This document shows, piece after piece, positions 6,722-13,028 of a DNA stretch of 15,806 nucleotides. A program made the translations under genes and the position numbers. Location: NCBI GenBank assembly GCA_024644125.1, contig JAHELQ010000064.1, positions 1-15,806 on the forward strand, in the 5' to 3' direction. Numbering within the stretch: the first letter of the stretch is position 1; each line of letters starts with the position of its first letter. The notes under the pieces are model-generated. The model saw only the letters and a program-made list of their open reading frames with translations. It was not told the DNA's origin and made no database searches. Origin of the DNA: Candidatus Aminicenantota bacterium. Its GTDB lineage: Bacteria > Acidobacteriota > Aminicenantia > UBA2199.

Positions 6722-7621
6722 CTAAAGCGCTTGCATATACATTTCAAATTTTCCCGGGTCCGCCTCTTTCATTTGCTGCCGCCGGAACGCCACCTGGAAC
6801 AAGTCATTGGTAGTGAGACGGGAAATCTCCGCCAGATACATCAACCGGAGAAACCTCTTTGCTTTGCCGTTCCGGTCCATTTCCTGCAACGGCCTGTCCC
6901 GCTCCAGCAATTCCTTGAGATGGGCCTCTGCGCAAGGGGTGTCGGTAACCACAGGTATCATCCGGGCCTTCCAGAGAGCGAAGGGTAACTCGAGCCAGGC
7001 ATCGTCGTTATTTTGCAGTTTTTGTTGCAGCGTTTCCAGTTTCTTCTGGATGTCCTCTGGCGCTAAAAGTTCTTCGACACATAAGAGGGGGTCCTCGAAC
7101 AAAGCCAAACTCATGGAGCGGCGGGCCATGCTTTTCACGCCTTTTTTAAAATGGGCGTAACCTTGCAACTGCCGCAATGAAGTTTTTTCTCCAATGTTCC
7201 GGCAATGAAGATCTACCGCCAGGATTGTCCGCTCGAAATCGCCGATCCGCAAAAATACATGAGCCGGATGTAGACCGGGGACAATATAATCTATATCATC
7301 CGGTCCCAGTTTTCCGGCGATTTCCCTCATGAAGCCCTCTTCGATGTCACCCAGATCGTCTTTGAGTAGAGCTAGTTCCCCGTTGTCCGGCAATGCCAGA
7401 GTCAGGTTAGCCAATTCACGAAGATTTCTGGTATCGATTTTTTGAACCTCACTCCGCAATGTTTTCAACGCGGTGGCTTTACCGCTCATATCTTTCCGGC
7501 CCGTCATTTTTTCCTGTAACTCAACTAACTTTTCATAAGCGGAGGCAAGCCGGAAATGGCGCAAATCTTTCTGATAACCAATTATCAGCAAATTGTGGTC
7601 GTCGAACAAACTCTGCTGCAT
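6722..7621 (-). CDS. Unknown alpha-helical protein, first gene of the HEAT-cyclophilin operon
   Basis: I do not recognise this 299-residue protein. It has no signal peptide or membrane segment and is rich in Leu, Lys and Glu. Most of it should be helical. Charged heptad-like stretches occur around AYEKLVELQEKM (28-39) and DIQKKLETLQQKLQNNDD. A middle part (HPAHVFLRIGDFERTILAVDLH, then a GYAHFKKG turn and SLALFEDP) looks like degenerate TPR-type helix pairs. It is probably cytoplasmic. The start is well supported: GGAG lies eight bases before the ATG at 7621. An extended -10 promoter is placed about 40 bases upstream, and the exported HEAT-cyclophilin gene follows 18 bases after its stop. Co-transcription suggests a shared process, but nothing in the sequence says which. 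Confidence 0.75.
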   Translation of the reverse strand: MQQSLFDDHNLLIIGYQKDLRHFRLASAYEKLVELQEKMTGRKDMSGKATALKTLRSEVQKIDTRNLRELANLTLALPDNGELALLKDDLGDIEEGFMREIAGKLGPDDIDYIVPGLHPAHVFLRIGDFERTILAVDLHCRNIGEKTSLRQLQGYAHFKKGVKSMARRSMSLALFEDPLLCVEELLAPEDIQKKLETLQQKLQNNDDAWLELPFALWKARMIPVVTDTPCAEAHLKELLERDRPLQEMDRNGKAKRFLRLMYLAEISRLTTNDLFQVAFRRQQMKEADPGKFEMYMQAL

Positions 7622-7658
7622 CGGTGGAACTCCTGTCGCAAATCTGATCTAATCTCCA

Positions 7659-7667
7659 ATTGTATCA
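7659..7667 (-). promoter_or_regulatory. Extended -10 promoter for the 6722-7621 operon
   Basis: On the minus strand the sequence TGATACAAT (7667-7659) is an extended -10 box (TGn plus TACAAT). A start near 7652 leaves a leader of about 30 bases containing the Shine-Dalgarno sequence. The -35 region 17 bases upstream (TCGCAT) is poor, as is usual for extended -10 promoters. Confidence 0.45.
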
Positions 7668-7691
7668 ATTTTTTCTCAAAAATGCGACTAC

Positions 7692-7710
7692 TCCACAATC
7701 ATTTTGTGGA
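7692..7710. repeat. Inverted repeat (7-bp arms) in the 7622-7802 intergenic gap
   Basis: TCCACAA (7692-7698) and TTGTGGA (7704-7710) are exact inverted repeats around a 5-base loop. The element lies between the GT1 stop and the promoter of the next minus-strand gene. It could be a weak terminator of the glycosyltransferase transcript (a short T-run follows only after about nine bases on the minus strand) or an operator for the downstream promoter. A separate exact palindrome, TTGTGCACAA, sits at 7760-7769. Nothing else is visible in this 181-base gap. Confidence 0.35.
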
Positions 7711-7802
7711 AAAATGCTTAATATTTTATCTCTAAACGCTCGTATTGGCTCTTAGCAAATTGTGCACAAGTAAGTTATGTTTATACTTCCGGCCTTATGT
7801 CT

Positions 7803-9116
7803 TCAAGAGGCGATGGGGGGGGAGGTTTGAGAGGTGCGGGCGGAGATGAAGAGGTCGAGTTCGGTGGCCATTTCGGCGATTGCGTCGTGTGTCTGGAAGT
7901 CGTTCTGGATGATTTGGGCGTTTTGTTTATACGAGGGGGTACTGAGGATGGTTTGTATGGCTTTGCGGATTTGGTCCGGCGTGGGGGTCGCAGTTTTTAG
8001 ATTGATTCCCGTGCCTGAGTAGCTGACTCTGGCGCAGACCTCCACCTTTTCTTCCGAGTTTCCCGCGACTATCATTGGCACACCCGTGGCGAACGCGTTG
8101 ATAACGCCTCCATAACCGCCGTTGGTGATCATGATGTCGGCTTGAGGCAGGATTTGTGTGTACGGGATATAGGACTCTAGAATGACATTGGCTGGAAGCG
8201 ATAATAGATCGATTTGTTCAAGTGGATGCCCTCCCGTTGTGGCGACGACTGTGACGTCAAGATTCTGGCAAGCCTGGAACGTGGGGATGAGTAATTTGTG
8301 AAAATCAGTGTTATCCAGAGTCCCCTGAGTGACAAAAATGATGGGCTTTCCGTTTTTCAATTGGTCCAGCCAGGGGAAATTCTGCACTTCTTGTGCTTTT
8401 GGCAAAAACGCGCCGACAAATTTGATATGCGGCGGTAAATCGCTGCGCGGATATTCCACCTTTTTTGTGGAACATTGGAAGAAGAGGCTGGTGGCATGAT
8501 ATACCTGGTCCAGCACAAAGTGTTCCAGCGGCGGAAGATCAACCTCGGCCCGGAGTTGGTTTATGTACTTTTGGGTATCTCTAAAAATGACATGGGGCAC
8601 CAACCAATTTAATACGCCATTCCGGCTCTTGCCGATAACCGACGAACTGGGATGCAGGCCAAGGCCGAATGGAGCCGTGTCGGCGCTATTCAATACCAAT
8701 GGGACTGTGCTGAACGCGACCCAGGGCAATTCATGTTTTTCCGCCAGCGGGACTGTGCCGGTGAATGATGGGTCGGAGAGTACCAATTCGGCCGGAAATT
8801 CGTCGAGAATGGCTTTCAGGTCAAGGTATTGTCCTTTCATCTGGTCAAAGAAGACATGTTCGATATAGTATTTTTGAGACTGGATGCCCTGGGTTTGTTT
8901 GATGCCGGGGAAATAGGTCTCCATATCCGTTTCATCGTAGTCCAGCGCTTTGTCGATCTGGGCAAACCGCGCACCGGTGGCTTCGATTTTTTCTTTGAAT
9001 CTTTTCCCACTGTACCAGACGATATCGTGTCCGAGTCCAATGAGTTTCCTCGCGATAGGGAGCCCTGGATTCACGTGTCCGGAAAGTGGAACTGTGGCGA
9101 TAAGAATTTTTGGCAT
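7803..9116 (-). CDS. GT1 family (MGT/UGT-like) glycosyltransferase
   Basis: This 437-residue protein is a GT-B fold enzyme of the macrolide-glycosyltransferase/UGT kind, which moves a sugar from an NDP-sugar to a small acceptor. The N-terminal acceptor domain begins KILIATVPLSGHVNPGLP, with the probable catalytic base His14. The donor domain has VTQGT (262-266), then the nucleotide-binding stretch TNGGYGGVINAFATGVPMIV (331-350) and GNSEEK (352-357). The usual HGG of the donor motif is NGG here, a known variant as far as I recall. It is cytoplasmic; natural acceptors could be a secondary metabolite, a lipid or an incoming antibiotic. The start ATG at 9116 is marked by AAGGAGG six bases upstream. 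A C8 tract covers codons 431-433 near the C-terminus. It has its own promoter with a palindrome at the start site and is divergent from dinB. Confidence 0.88.
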   Translation of the reverse strand: MPKILIATVPLSGHVNPGLPIARKLIGLGHDIVWYSGKRFKEKIEATGARFAQIDKALDYDETDMETYFPGIKQTQGIQSQKYYIEHVFFDQMKGQYLDLKAILDEFPAELVLSDPSFTGTVPLAEKHELPWVAFSTVPLVLNSADTAPFGLGLHPSSSVIGKSRNGVLNWLVPHVIFRDTQKYINQLRAEVDLPPLEHFVLDQVYHATSLFFQCSTKKVEYPRSDLPPHIKFVGAFLPKAQEVQNFPWLDQLKNGKPIIFVTQGTLDNTDFHKLLIPTFQACQNLDVTVVATTGGHPLEQIDLLSLPANVILESYIPYTQILPQADIMITNGGYGGVINAFATGVPMIVAGNSEEKVEVCARVSYSGTGINLKTATPTPDQIRKAIQTILSTPSYKQNAQIIQNDFQTHDAIAEMATELDLFISARTSQTSPPIAS

Positions 9117-9151
9117 GATAGCCTCCTTTTTTGGCTGAGAAATGTGACCGT

Positions 9152-9168
9152 TTTGTTATTTTAACAAA
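9152..9168. promoter_or_regulatory. Palindrome at the predicted start of the GT1 transcript: candidate operator
   Basis: TTTGTTA (9152-9158) and TAACAAA (9162-9168) are exact inverted repeats around a 3-base centre. The element begins just downstream of the minus-strand -10 box at 9171-9176 and covers the predicted transcription start. AT-rich palindromes of this size at +1 are typical of TetR- or MarR-type repressor sites. No regulator gene is adjacent. Confidence 0.4.
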
Positions 9169-9170
9169 CT

Positions 9171-9176
9171 ATTATA
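9171..9176 (-). promoter_or_regulatory. -10 box of the GT1 promoter
   Basis: The minus strand has a perfect TATAAT at 9176-9171, giving a start near 9164 and a leader of about 47 bases with a strong Shine-Dalgarno sequence. The -35 region at 17 bases (AATCAC) is poor, so the promoter may be weak or activator-dependent. Confidence 0.4.
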
Positions 9177-9197
9177 TGGATTTGCAATATGAAGTGA

Positions 9198-9225
9198 TTG
9201 AAATTGAGTGTTTTTTCTTTACTTT
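9198..9225 (+). promoter_or_regulatory. Candidate dinB promoter with a nearby inverted repeat
   Basis: TTGAAA (9198-9203) and TACTTT (9220-9225) are separated by 16 bases; the match is moderate. A 10-T run (9232-9241) follows. Between there and the start codon lies a 5-bp-arm inverted repeat, GTGAT at 9265-9269 and ATCAC at 9275-9279. I see no LexA box of the E. coli (CTG-N10-CAG) or Bacillus (GAAC-N4-GTTC) type. Confidence 0.28.
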
Positions 9226-9289
9226 GCGAGATTTTTTTTTTAAAATACTGTTGTTGTCTCATTTGTGATGACGTATCACCGGAGAATGA

Positions 9290-10378
9290 ATGGCGCAAAT
9301 TCGAAAAATCATTCACATCGATATGGATGCTTTTTACGCTGCGGTCGAGCAAAGGGACAATCCGGAATTAAGGGGAAAACCTGTGGTGGTGGGAGGAGAT
9401 CCCAATAGCCGGGGCGTTGTGTCAACCTGTTCGTATGAGGCCCGGAAATTTGGAATTCATTCTGCCATGGCGGCGCGGCAGGCGTTTTTATTATGTCCTC
9501 ACGCTATTTTTGTACGGCCCCGGTTTGTCGCGTACAAAGAGGCTTCGCGTCAGATCCGCGCCATTTTCCACGAATATACCGATCTGGTGGAGCCGTTGTC
9601 ATTGGATGAAGCGTTTCTAGATGTGACTGAAAACAAAAAAGGCATTCAATCGGCTACGCGCATCGCCTGTGAGATCAAAAACCGGATTCGCCAGGTTACC
9701 GGATTGACTGCTTCCGCCGGCGTCTCCTACAATAAATTTCTGGCGAAGGTGGCGTCGGACATGGATAAACCAAATGGTCTGACGGTTGTTCCTCCCGGGC
9801 AGGGGGAGGAATTTGTCGCCAATTTGCCGATTCGGAAGTTCCATGGCGTGGGCACTGTCACTGAGGGAAAGATGCTGTCTCTTGGTATCAAGACGGGCGC
9901 CGACCTAAAAAAATGGACCGTGGAGGAATTAAACAGGCATTTTGGCAAAGCCGGCGCTCATTATTTCAATATCGCCCGAGGTATCGACGATCGTCCGGTC
10001 GAACCGTCCCGCGTTCGCAAGTCTGTGGGAAAGGAGGTGACCCTCGGGCGCGATATCTCCGACATCGGTCAGATGCTGGAGATTCTCGAGAACCTATCGG
10101 GGCGGGTGGCCGAGTATTTGCAAGGACACGGCGATAAGGGCTGCACAATCACTGTGAAAGTGAAATACCATGATTTCCGGCTCGTTACCCGCAGTATTAC
10201 ATTACCGGAGCCCATCGATTCCGTGGGCAAGATCATGGACGAAGTCCCCGAGCTCTTGAAAAAAACCGATGCAGGCAAGCGGAAGGTCCGGTTACTGGGT
10301 GTATCGGTTTCTAATTTAAAAGAAAAAGAGCAGGCTGACAGGCATTCTCCAATCCAACGCTACCTCCCATTCCCATAA
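9290..10378 (+). CDS. dinB: DNA polymerase IV (Y-family translesion polymerase)
   Basis: This 362-residue protein carries out error-prone translesion DNA synthesis. The palm starts IIHIDMDAFYAAVEQRD with metal ligand Asp11, and Tyr16 is at the steric-gate position. The second acidic pair is Asp106-Glu107 in PLSLDEAFLDV. The SYEARKFGIHSAM motif is at 48-60, SAGVSYNKFLAKVASDMDKP follows, then the thumb HhH region (LPIRKFHGVG) and the little-finger domain from about residue 240. The C-terminus QRYLPFP is a beta-clamp-binding motif, so the protein is complete. GGAG at 9281-9284 precedes both an ATG at 9286 (out of frame) and the one used at 9290. Length is normal for the family. It stands alone, divergent from the GT1 gene; the usual SOS control cannot be confirmed from the upstream sequence. 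Confidence 0.95.
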   Translation: MAQIRKIIHIDMDAFYAAVEQRDNPELRGKPVVVGGDPNSRGVVSTCSYEARKFGIHSAMAARQAFLLCPHAIFVRPRFVAYKEASRQIRAIFHEYTDLVEPLSLDEAFLDVTENKKGIQSATRIACEIKNRIRQVTGLTASAGVSYNKFLAKVASDMDKPNGLTVVPPGQGEEFVANLPIRKFHGVGTVTEGKMLSLGIKTGADLKKWTVEELNRHFGKAGAHYFNIARGIDDRPVEPSRVRKSVGKEVTLGRDISDIGQMLEILENLSGRVAEYLQGHGDKGCTITVKVKYHDFRLVTRSITLPEPIDSVGKIMDEVPELLKKTDAGKRKVRLLGVSVSNLKEKEQADRHSPIQRYLPFP

Positions 10379-10404
10379 AAAAAGTTTTTTCTGGCGACAT
10401 TCTG

Positions 10405-10433
10405 TTAACCTCAGGGGGGGGATGTCCGTCTTA
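10405..10433 (+). promoter_or_regulatory. Candidate ECF-sigma promoter with a G8 spacer tract
   Basis: TTAACCT (10405-10411) resembles the AAC-containing ECF -35 element (sigma-E type GGAACTT). CGTCTTA (10427-10433) resembles ECF -10 elements (CGTC of Bacillus ECF factors, GTCTAA of sigma-E). Spacing (16 bases from TTAACCT to GTCTTA) fits. A predicted start near 10440 leaves about 26 bases with GAGGAG (10453-10458) before ATG 10467. The spacer holds eight consecutive G (10414-10421). The operon downstream encodes an ECF sigma factor, so autoregulation is likely. Confidence 0.45.
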
Positions 10434-10466
10434 GGATATTAAAACCAGGTTTGAGGAGAATAGAAC

Positions 10467-10904
10467 ATGGATGTAAACGAAAATTTCATGATTATGGTAA
10501 ATATGGGGATTGTATTCAGCTTTTTCACTTTCCTTGTCAAAACGTTCGTCGAGTGGAAAAAACTGCGTTACAAGAGTGAGTTCCATCACAAGTTGGTTGA
10601 CCGGTTTGGCAATGTGGATGAATTGAGCCACTTTTTGCAGACCGATGCGGGCGATAGGTTTTTGAATTCCTTGACTATCGACGGCCTGGCTCCCAAGGAG
10701 AAATTGCTCGCCTCGGTGTCGAAGGGTGTTGTGCTGATTTTCCTTGGCGGCGCGTTGACAATTTTGGCTAACGTTTTTATAAAAGAGGCTCAGTTCTTTT
10801 ATTTTTTCGGTATCATCGCCATCGCGCTGGGAATTGGATTCCTTGTCTCGATGATGATTTCCTTTCATTTAAGTAAAAAATGGGGTATTATCGGAAAGGA
10901 ATAA
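10467..10904 (+). CDS. Membrane protein of the ECF sigma operon, function unknown
   Basis: This 145-residue protein has one hydrophobic segment near the N-terminus (about 9-26, IMVNMGIVFSFFTFLVKTF). A cytoplasmic-looking charged part follows (WKKLRYKSEFHHKLVDRFGNVDELSHFLQTDAGDR begins at about residue 30), then two hydrophobic segments at about 86-104 and 109-131. The K..RFG..DEL..FL.T.AG..FL pattern recalls uncharacterised membrane proteins that I remember beside ECF sigma genes, notably in Acidobacteria; this is from memory. The start is well marked by GAGGAG eight bases before ATG. It is the first gene of the likely operon with the sigma factor (its frame opens 15 bases later) and anti-sigma factor. 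It could be a sensor, a co-regulator or a target of the sigma factor; nothing decides between these. Confidence 0.75.
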   Translation: MDVNENFMIMVNMGIVFSFFTFLVKTFVEWKKLRYKSEFHHKLVDRFGNVDELSHFLQTDAGDRFLNSLTIDGLAPKEKLLASVSKGVVLIFLGGALTILANVFIKEAQFFYFFGIIAIALGIGFLVSMMISFHLSKKWGIIGKE

Positions 10905-11030
10905 GCCGGCCAGGTACCCATGTTTTATGCAGGACTACTTGATAGCCGGGTGTTCCGGGGAGTGAGGACGACGATTGAGCGCCTCGCCCCCGGGGCTGCC
11001 GTTTTGAAGCGAGACGAGACAAGCGAACAG

Positions 11031-11552
11031 ATGGATACTCATGTGAAAATGAGCCGGCAGGAATCCTTCGATGGATTTTACCGGCAGCATGCCAAAACCC
11101 TATGGTTCTATATCTATAAAATTTGCGGCGATCCGGCGTTGGCCGACGATATATTCCAGGAGGCTTTTTTCCGGTATTTACGGGCTGAGCCGGCGGCGCT
11201 CGCCGAGAATCGACAAAAGGCTTATCTTTACAAAATAGCTTTCCGGTTGGTGGTGGATCATGCGCGGAAGAAAAAAGAGGATCGTTTCCCTGAGGGACTG
11301 GAACCTCATTTCGATCCGGGAGACAGCGCGTTTTTGAGCCTTGATTTGCAGCGAACATTCGAAGTCCTCAAACCGAATGAGAGAACGCTTCTATGGTTGG
11401 CGTTCGTCGAGGGTTATACCCACCGGGAGATTTCCGATATTATGGGGCTAAACGAAAAGAGCGTCAAAGTGATGCTTTTCCGGGTAAAGAAAAAATTTGC
11501 AGGTATCTTGAAAGTGAAAGGATATGGCGAGGGCAAAAATGAAAAACAATGA
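11031..11552 (+). CDS. ECF-type RNA polymerase sigma factor
   Basis: From ATG 11031 the protein has 173 residues. Sigma region 2 (FDGFYRQHAKTLWFYIYKI, then DPALADDIFQEAFFRYLRA, about 13-52) binds the core enzyme and the -10 element. Region 4 (LKPNERTLLWLAFVEGYTHREISDIMGLNEKSVKVMLFRVKKKF, beginning at about 113) carries the helix-turn-helix for the -35 element. There is no region 1.1 or 3, as expected for group IV sigma factors. The frame is open back to ATG 10920 (37 extra residues, not sigma-like) and also has GTG 11043 and ATG 11049. None has a clear Shine-Dalgarno sequence, so the start is uncertain by a few residues. The 3' end overlaps the anti-sigma gene by 14 bases, which suggests translational coupling. 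It probably recognises the promoter at 10405-10433. Confidence 0.88.
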   Translation: MDTHVKMSRQESFDGFYRQHAKTLWFYIYKICGDPALADDIFQEAFFRYLRAEPAALAENRQKAYLYKIAFRLVVDHARKKKEDRFPEGLEPHFDPGDSAFLSLDLQRTFEVLKPNERTLLWLAFVEGYTHREISDIMGLNEKSVKVMLFRVKKKFAGILKVKGYGEGKNEKQ

Positions 11553-12066
11553 ATGCCGGCTGGAGAGCCAGGTGTTGGCCGGGTTACGCGAAGGAGAATT
11601 GTCTGCCGGCCTAATGGCTCACGTAAAGCAGTGTCCGTTGTGCGCAGAAACAATGCGGTTGCACCTCTGGATGACAGAATTCAAAGAGGCGAATCCGATA
11701 GATATCGAGTTTCGGCTTCCGTCCTCCGGCGAGATTTGGGAAAAAGCCTTCAAGCAAGGGGTTTCCCGTCACTCCAAAGAACTTGAAAAGAAAGCGATGC
11801 TCCCTATCATGATTTTTCAGGCGTTTGCAGTCCTGGTAGCTGTAGCGGTAGTAGCCCTGTTCATGATTCCGAATCTTGGAACGATTGGGAATTACTTCCA
11901 TTCCTGGTTCGGAGCCGGAAGTATCGGCGAAGGGATTGTAACGATTGTCCGTTCGGTGGCGCGCTCGTTTTCATATCTACTTGTTCCTCTTGGAATCGGA
12001 GTCTCTTCTCTATTGATTTCCGGCATCGCGCTGGCGCTACCGGCCAGGAAAGATTTTAACCGGTAG
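11539..12066 (+). CDS. Membrane anti-sigma factor with ZAS-type HxxxCxxC motif
   Basis: This 175-residue protein has a cytoplasmic N-terminal domain of the zinc-associated anti-sigma kind: His28, Cys32 and Cys35 (HVKQCPLC) form HxxxCxxC, and Cys6 could be the fourth ligand as in RsrA. Two membrane segments follow at about 87-110 and 145-168, with a loop of about 35 residues between them. It should bind and hold the sigma factor encoded upstream until a signal, possibly redox or envelope stress, releases it. ATG 11539 is chosen because GAGGG at 11529-11533 sits five bases upstream; an in-frame ATG at 11524 lacks one. The gene overlaps the sigma gene and ends five bases before the convergent psd stop. 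Confidence 0.82.
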   Translation: MKNNECRLESQVLAGLREGELSAGLMAHVKQCPLCAETMRLHLWMTEFKEANPIDIEFRLPSSGEIWEKAFKQGVSRHSKELEKKAMLPIMIFQAFAVLVAVAVVALFMIPNLGTIGNYFHSWFGAGSIGEGIVTIVRSVARSFSYLLVPLGIGVSSLLISGIALALPARKDFNR

Positions 12067-12071
12067 CTTTA

Positions 12072-12893
12072 TTAGTTTAGTACGAAGACCGGTTCGCCCA
12101 CAGAAAGTTTTTTCCCTGATTTTTCGTAGTTTGGCCGCGCTAGTTTTCCCGGCACAATCAACACAATCGTGGAACCCATTTCAAAGCGCCCCATTTCTTC
12201 CAATTGGTTGACGGGCTTTTCCTGGATCAATTCTTTCCAGAGGTTATCCTTTTTGTTTTGCACCAGATCATTCATCTTGATACTTCCGACAAAGGTGGCA
12301 CCGACAGCAACCGCGTAAAGCGGAAGGCCGGCGATAAGGAACCTGAGGGTAATCCGTTCATTTTTTACAAACAAGCGGTCCACCAAATTGAGACCCATGG
12401 AATTGACAGGGTAGAGGCGGCCGCCGGTGTGGCAATGCGCCTGCAAGCTTCCGGTCGCAGGGTAATGAAAGCGGTGATAATCGGATGGCGACAGGTAAAT
12501 CACAGCCACATGCCATTCCTGCGAAAAATCAAGATTTTCCGACAACAATTCCGATACCCGGTAGTACTTTCCTTTTATCTGTGTGGTTTTATCCCCGGTT
12601 ATTGTTTCCAGTGTTTGCAGCACGCCGTCTGCCGGCGAAACAATATGACCGGGAACCGGCACCAAAGGTCGCGTGTCCGGGTCCAGGGGGCGTACGAAAA
12701 AATCCGCCAAACATCTATAATCGTCTTCGTTTCCCTGGTATGTGTGCATGTCGATATTGTATACTGATTTAAATATGTGAATGATACGTTTTGCCAGGAA
12801 GCGGGGGTGCTTGATACGGGTCAGTCTTCCGTAAAGACGGCTGAATACCGGCAGCGACAGAACAAATAAAAATGCCCGGATGATTTTGTTCAT
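12072..12893 (-). CDS. psd: Phosphatidylserine decarboxylase proenzyme
   Basis: This 273-residue enzyme converts phosphatidylserine to phosphatidylethanolamine in the inner membrane. It is made as a proenzyme that cuts itself to form a pyruvoyl group. The catalytic pieces are SPADG (Asp89), DYHRFHYP (138-145, with His143 as the likely third triad member) and the self-cleavage site FEMGST (Gly240-Ser241), which is a MGST variant of the usual LGST. Length and order fit the bacterial membrane-bound type. There is a hydrophobic N-terminal stretch (IIRAFLFVLSLPVF). The only sensible start is the ATG at 12893, which has no Shine-Dalgarno sequence but lies six bases after the -10 box of a near-consensus promoter. 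In E. coli psd is under sigma-E control; here its promoter looks like sigma-70 although an ECF sigma operon is the convergent neighbour. No phosphatidylserine synthase gene is in the window. Confidence 0.93.
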   Translation of the reverse strand: MNKIIRAFLFVLSLPVFSRLYGRLTRIKHPRFLAKRIIHIFKSVYNIDMHTYQGNEDDYRCLADFFVRPLDPDTRPLVPVPGHIVSPADGVLQTLETITGDKTTQIKGKYYRVSELLSENLDFSQEWHVAVIYLSPSDYHRFHYPATGSLQAHCHTGGRLYPVNSMGLNLVDRLFVKNERITLRFLIAGLPLYAVAVGATFVGSIKMNDLVQNKKDNLWKELIQEKPVNQLEEMGRFEMGSTIVLIVPGKLARPNYEKSGKKLSVGEPVFVLN

Positions 12894-12899
12894 GATGAA

Positions 12900-12928
12900 T
12901 TTATATCATACACCCATTGAATAGTCAA
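12900..12928 (-). promoter_or_regulatory. Near-consensus sigma-70 promoter of psd, suggesting a leaderless mRNA
   Basis: On the minus strand TTGACT (12928-12923) and TATAAA (12905-12900) are separated by 17 bases, and TGA in front of TATAAA adds an extended -10. The -10 box ends six bases before the ATG at 12893, so transcription should begin at the start codon. A 6-bp-arm inverted repeat (CATTGA at 12915-12920, TCAATG at 12925-12930) overlaps the -35 box and could bind a regulator. Confidence 0.65.
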
Positions 12929-12967
12929 TGTTATCGGCCGTTCTGATTTTGTTTTGCAATATAAAGA

Positions 12968-12996
12968 TTGATTTTTGAGAAAAATAACTTTATATT
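12968..12996 (+). promoter_or_regulatory. Sigma-70 promoter of the secreted-protein gene 13029-14009
   Basis: TTGATT (12968-12973) and TATATT (12991-12996) are separated by 17 bases. The predicted start near 13003 leaves a leader of about 26 bases that contains AAGGG upstream of ATG 13029. It is divergent from, and does not overlap, the psd promoter. Confidence 0.55.
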
Positions 12997-13028
12997 GAAT
13001 ACAGAAAGGATCCTAAGGGTGGCTTGAG

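Noticed and set aside
7797..8000. Plus-strand frame rich in Gly/Val at the end of the GT1 gene
   Set aside because: It is antisense to a clear GT1 coding region and reflects the G-rich plus strand there.
9232..9241. T10 run before dinB as the tail of a terminator
   Set aside because: No stem precedes it on the plus strand, and no plus-strand gene ends upstream of it.
9264..9279. CRP-like site (TGTGA...TCAC) upstream of dinB
   Set aside because: The spacing is seven rather than six bases and the second half-site is incomplete.
10376..10390. A7-G-T6 run after dinB as a terminator
   Set aside because: There is no GC stem and no room for a loop, so it cannot form an intrinsic terminator of the usual type.
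12058..12094. Inverted repeat AACCGGT ... ACCGGTT spanning the convergent ends of the anti-sigma and psd genes
   Set aside because: The loop is 23 bases, there is no T-run on either strand, and ACCGGT is itself a palindrome, so the pairing is likely chance.
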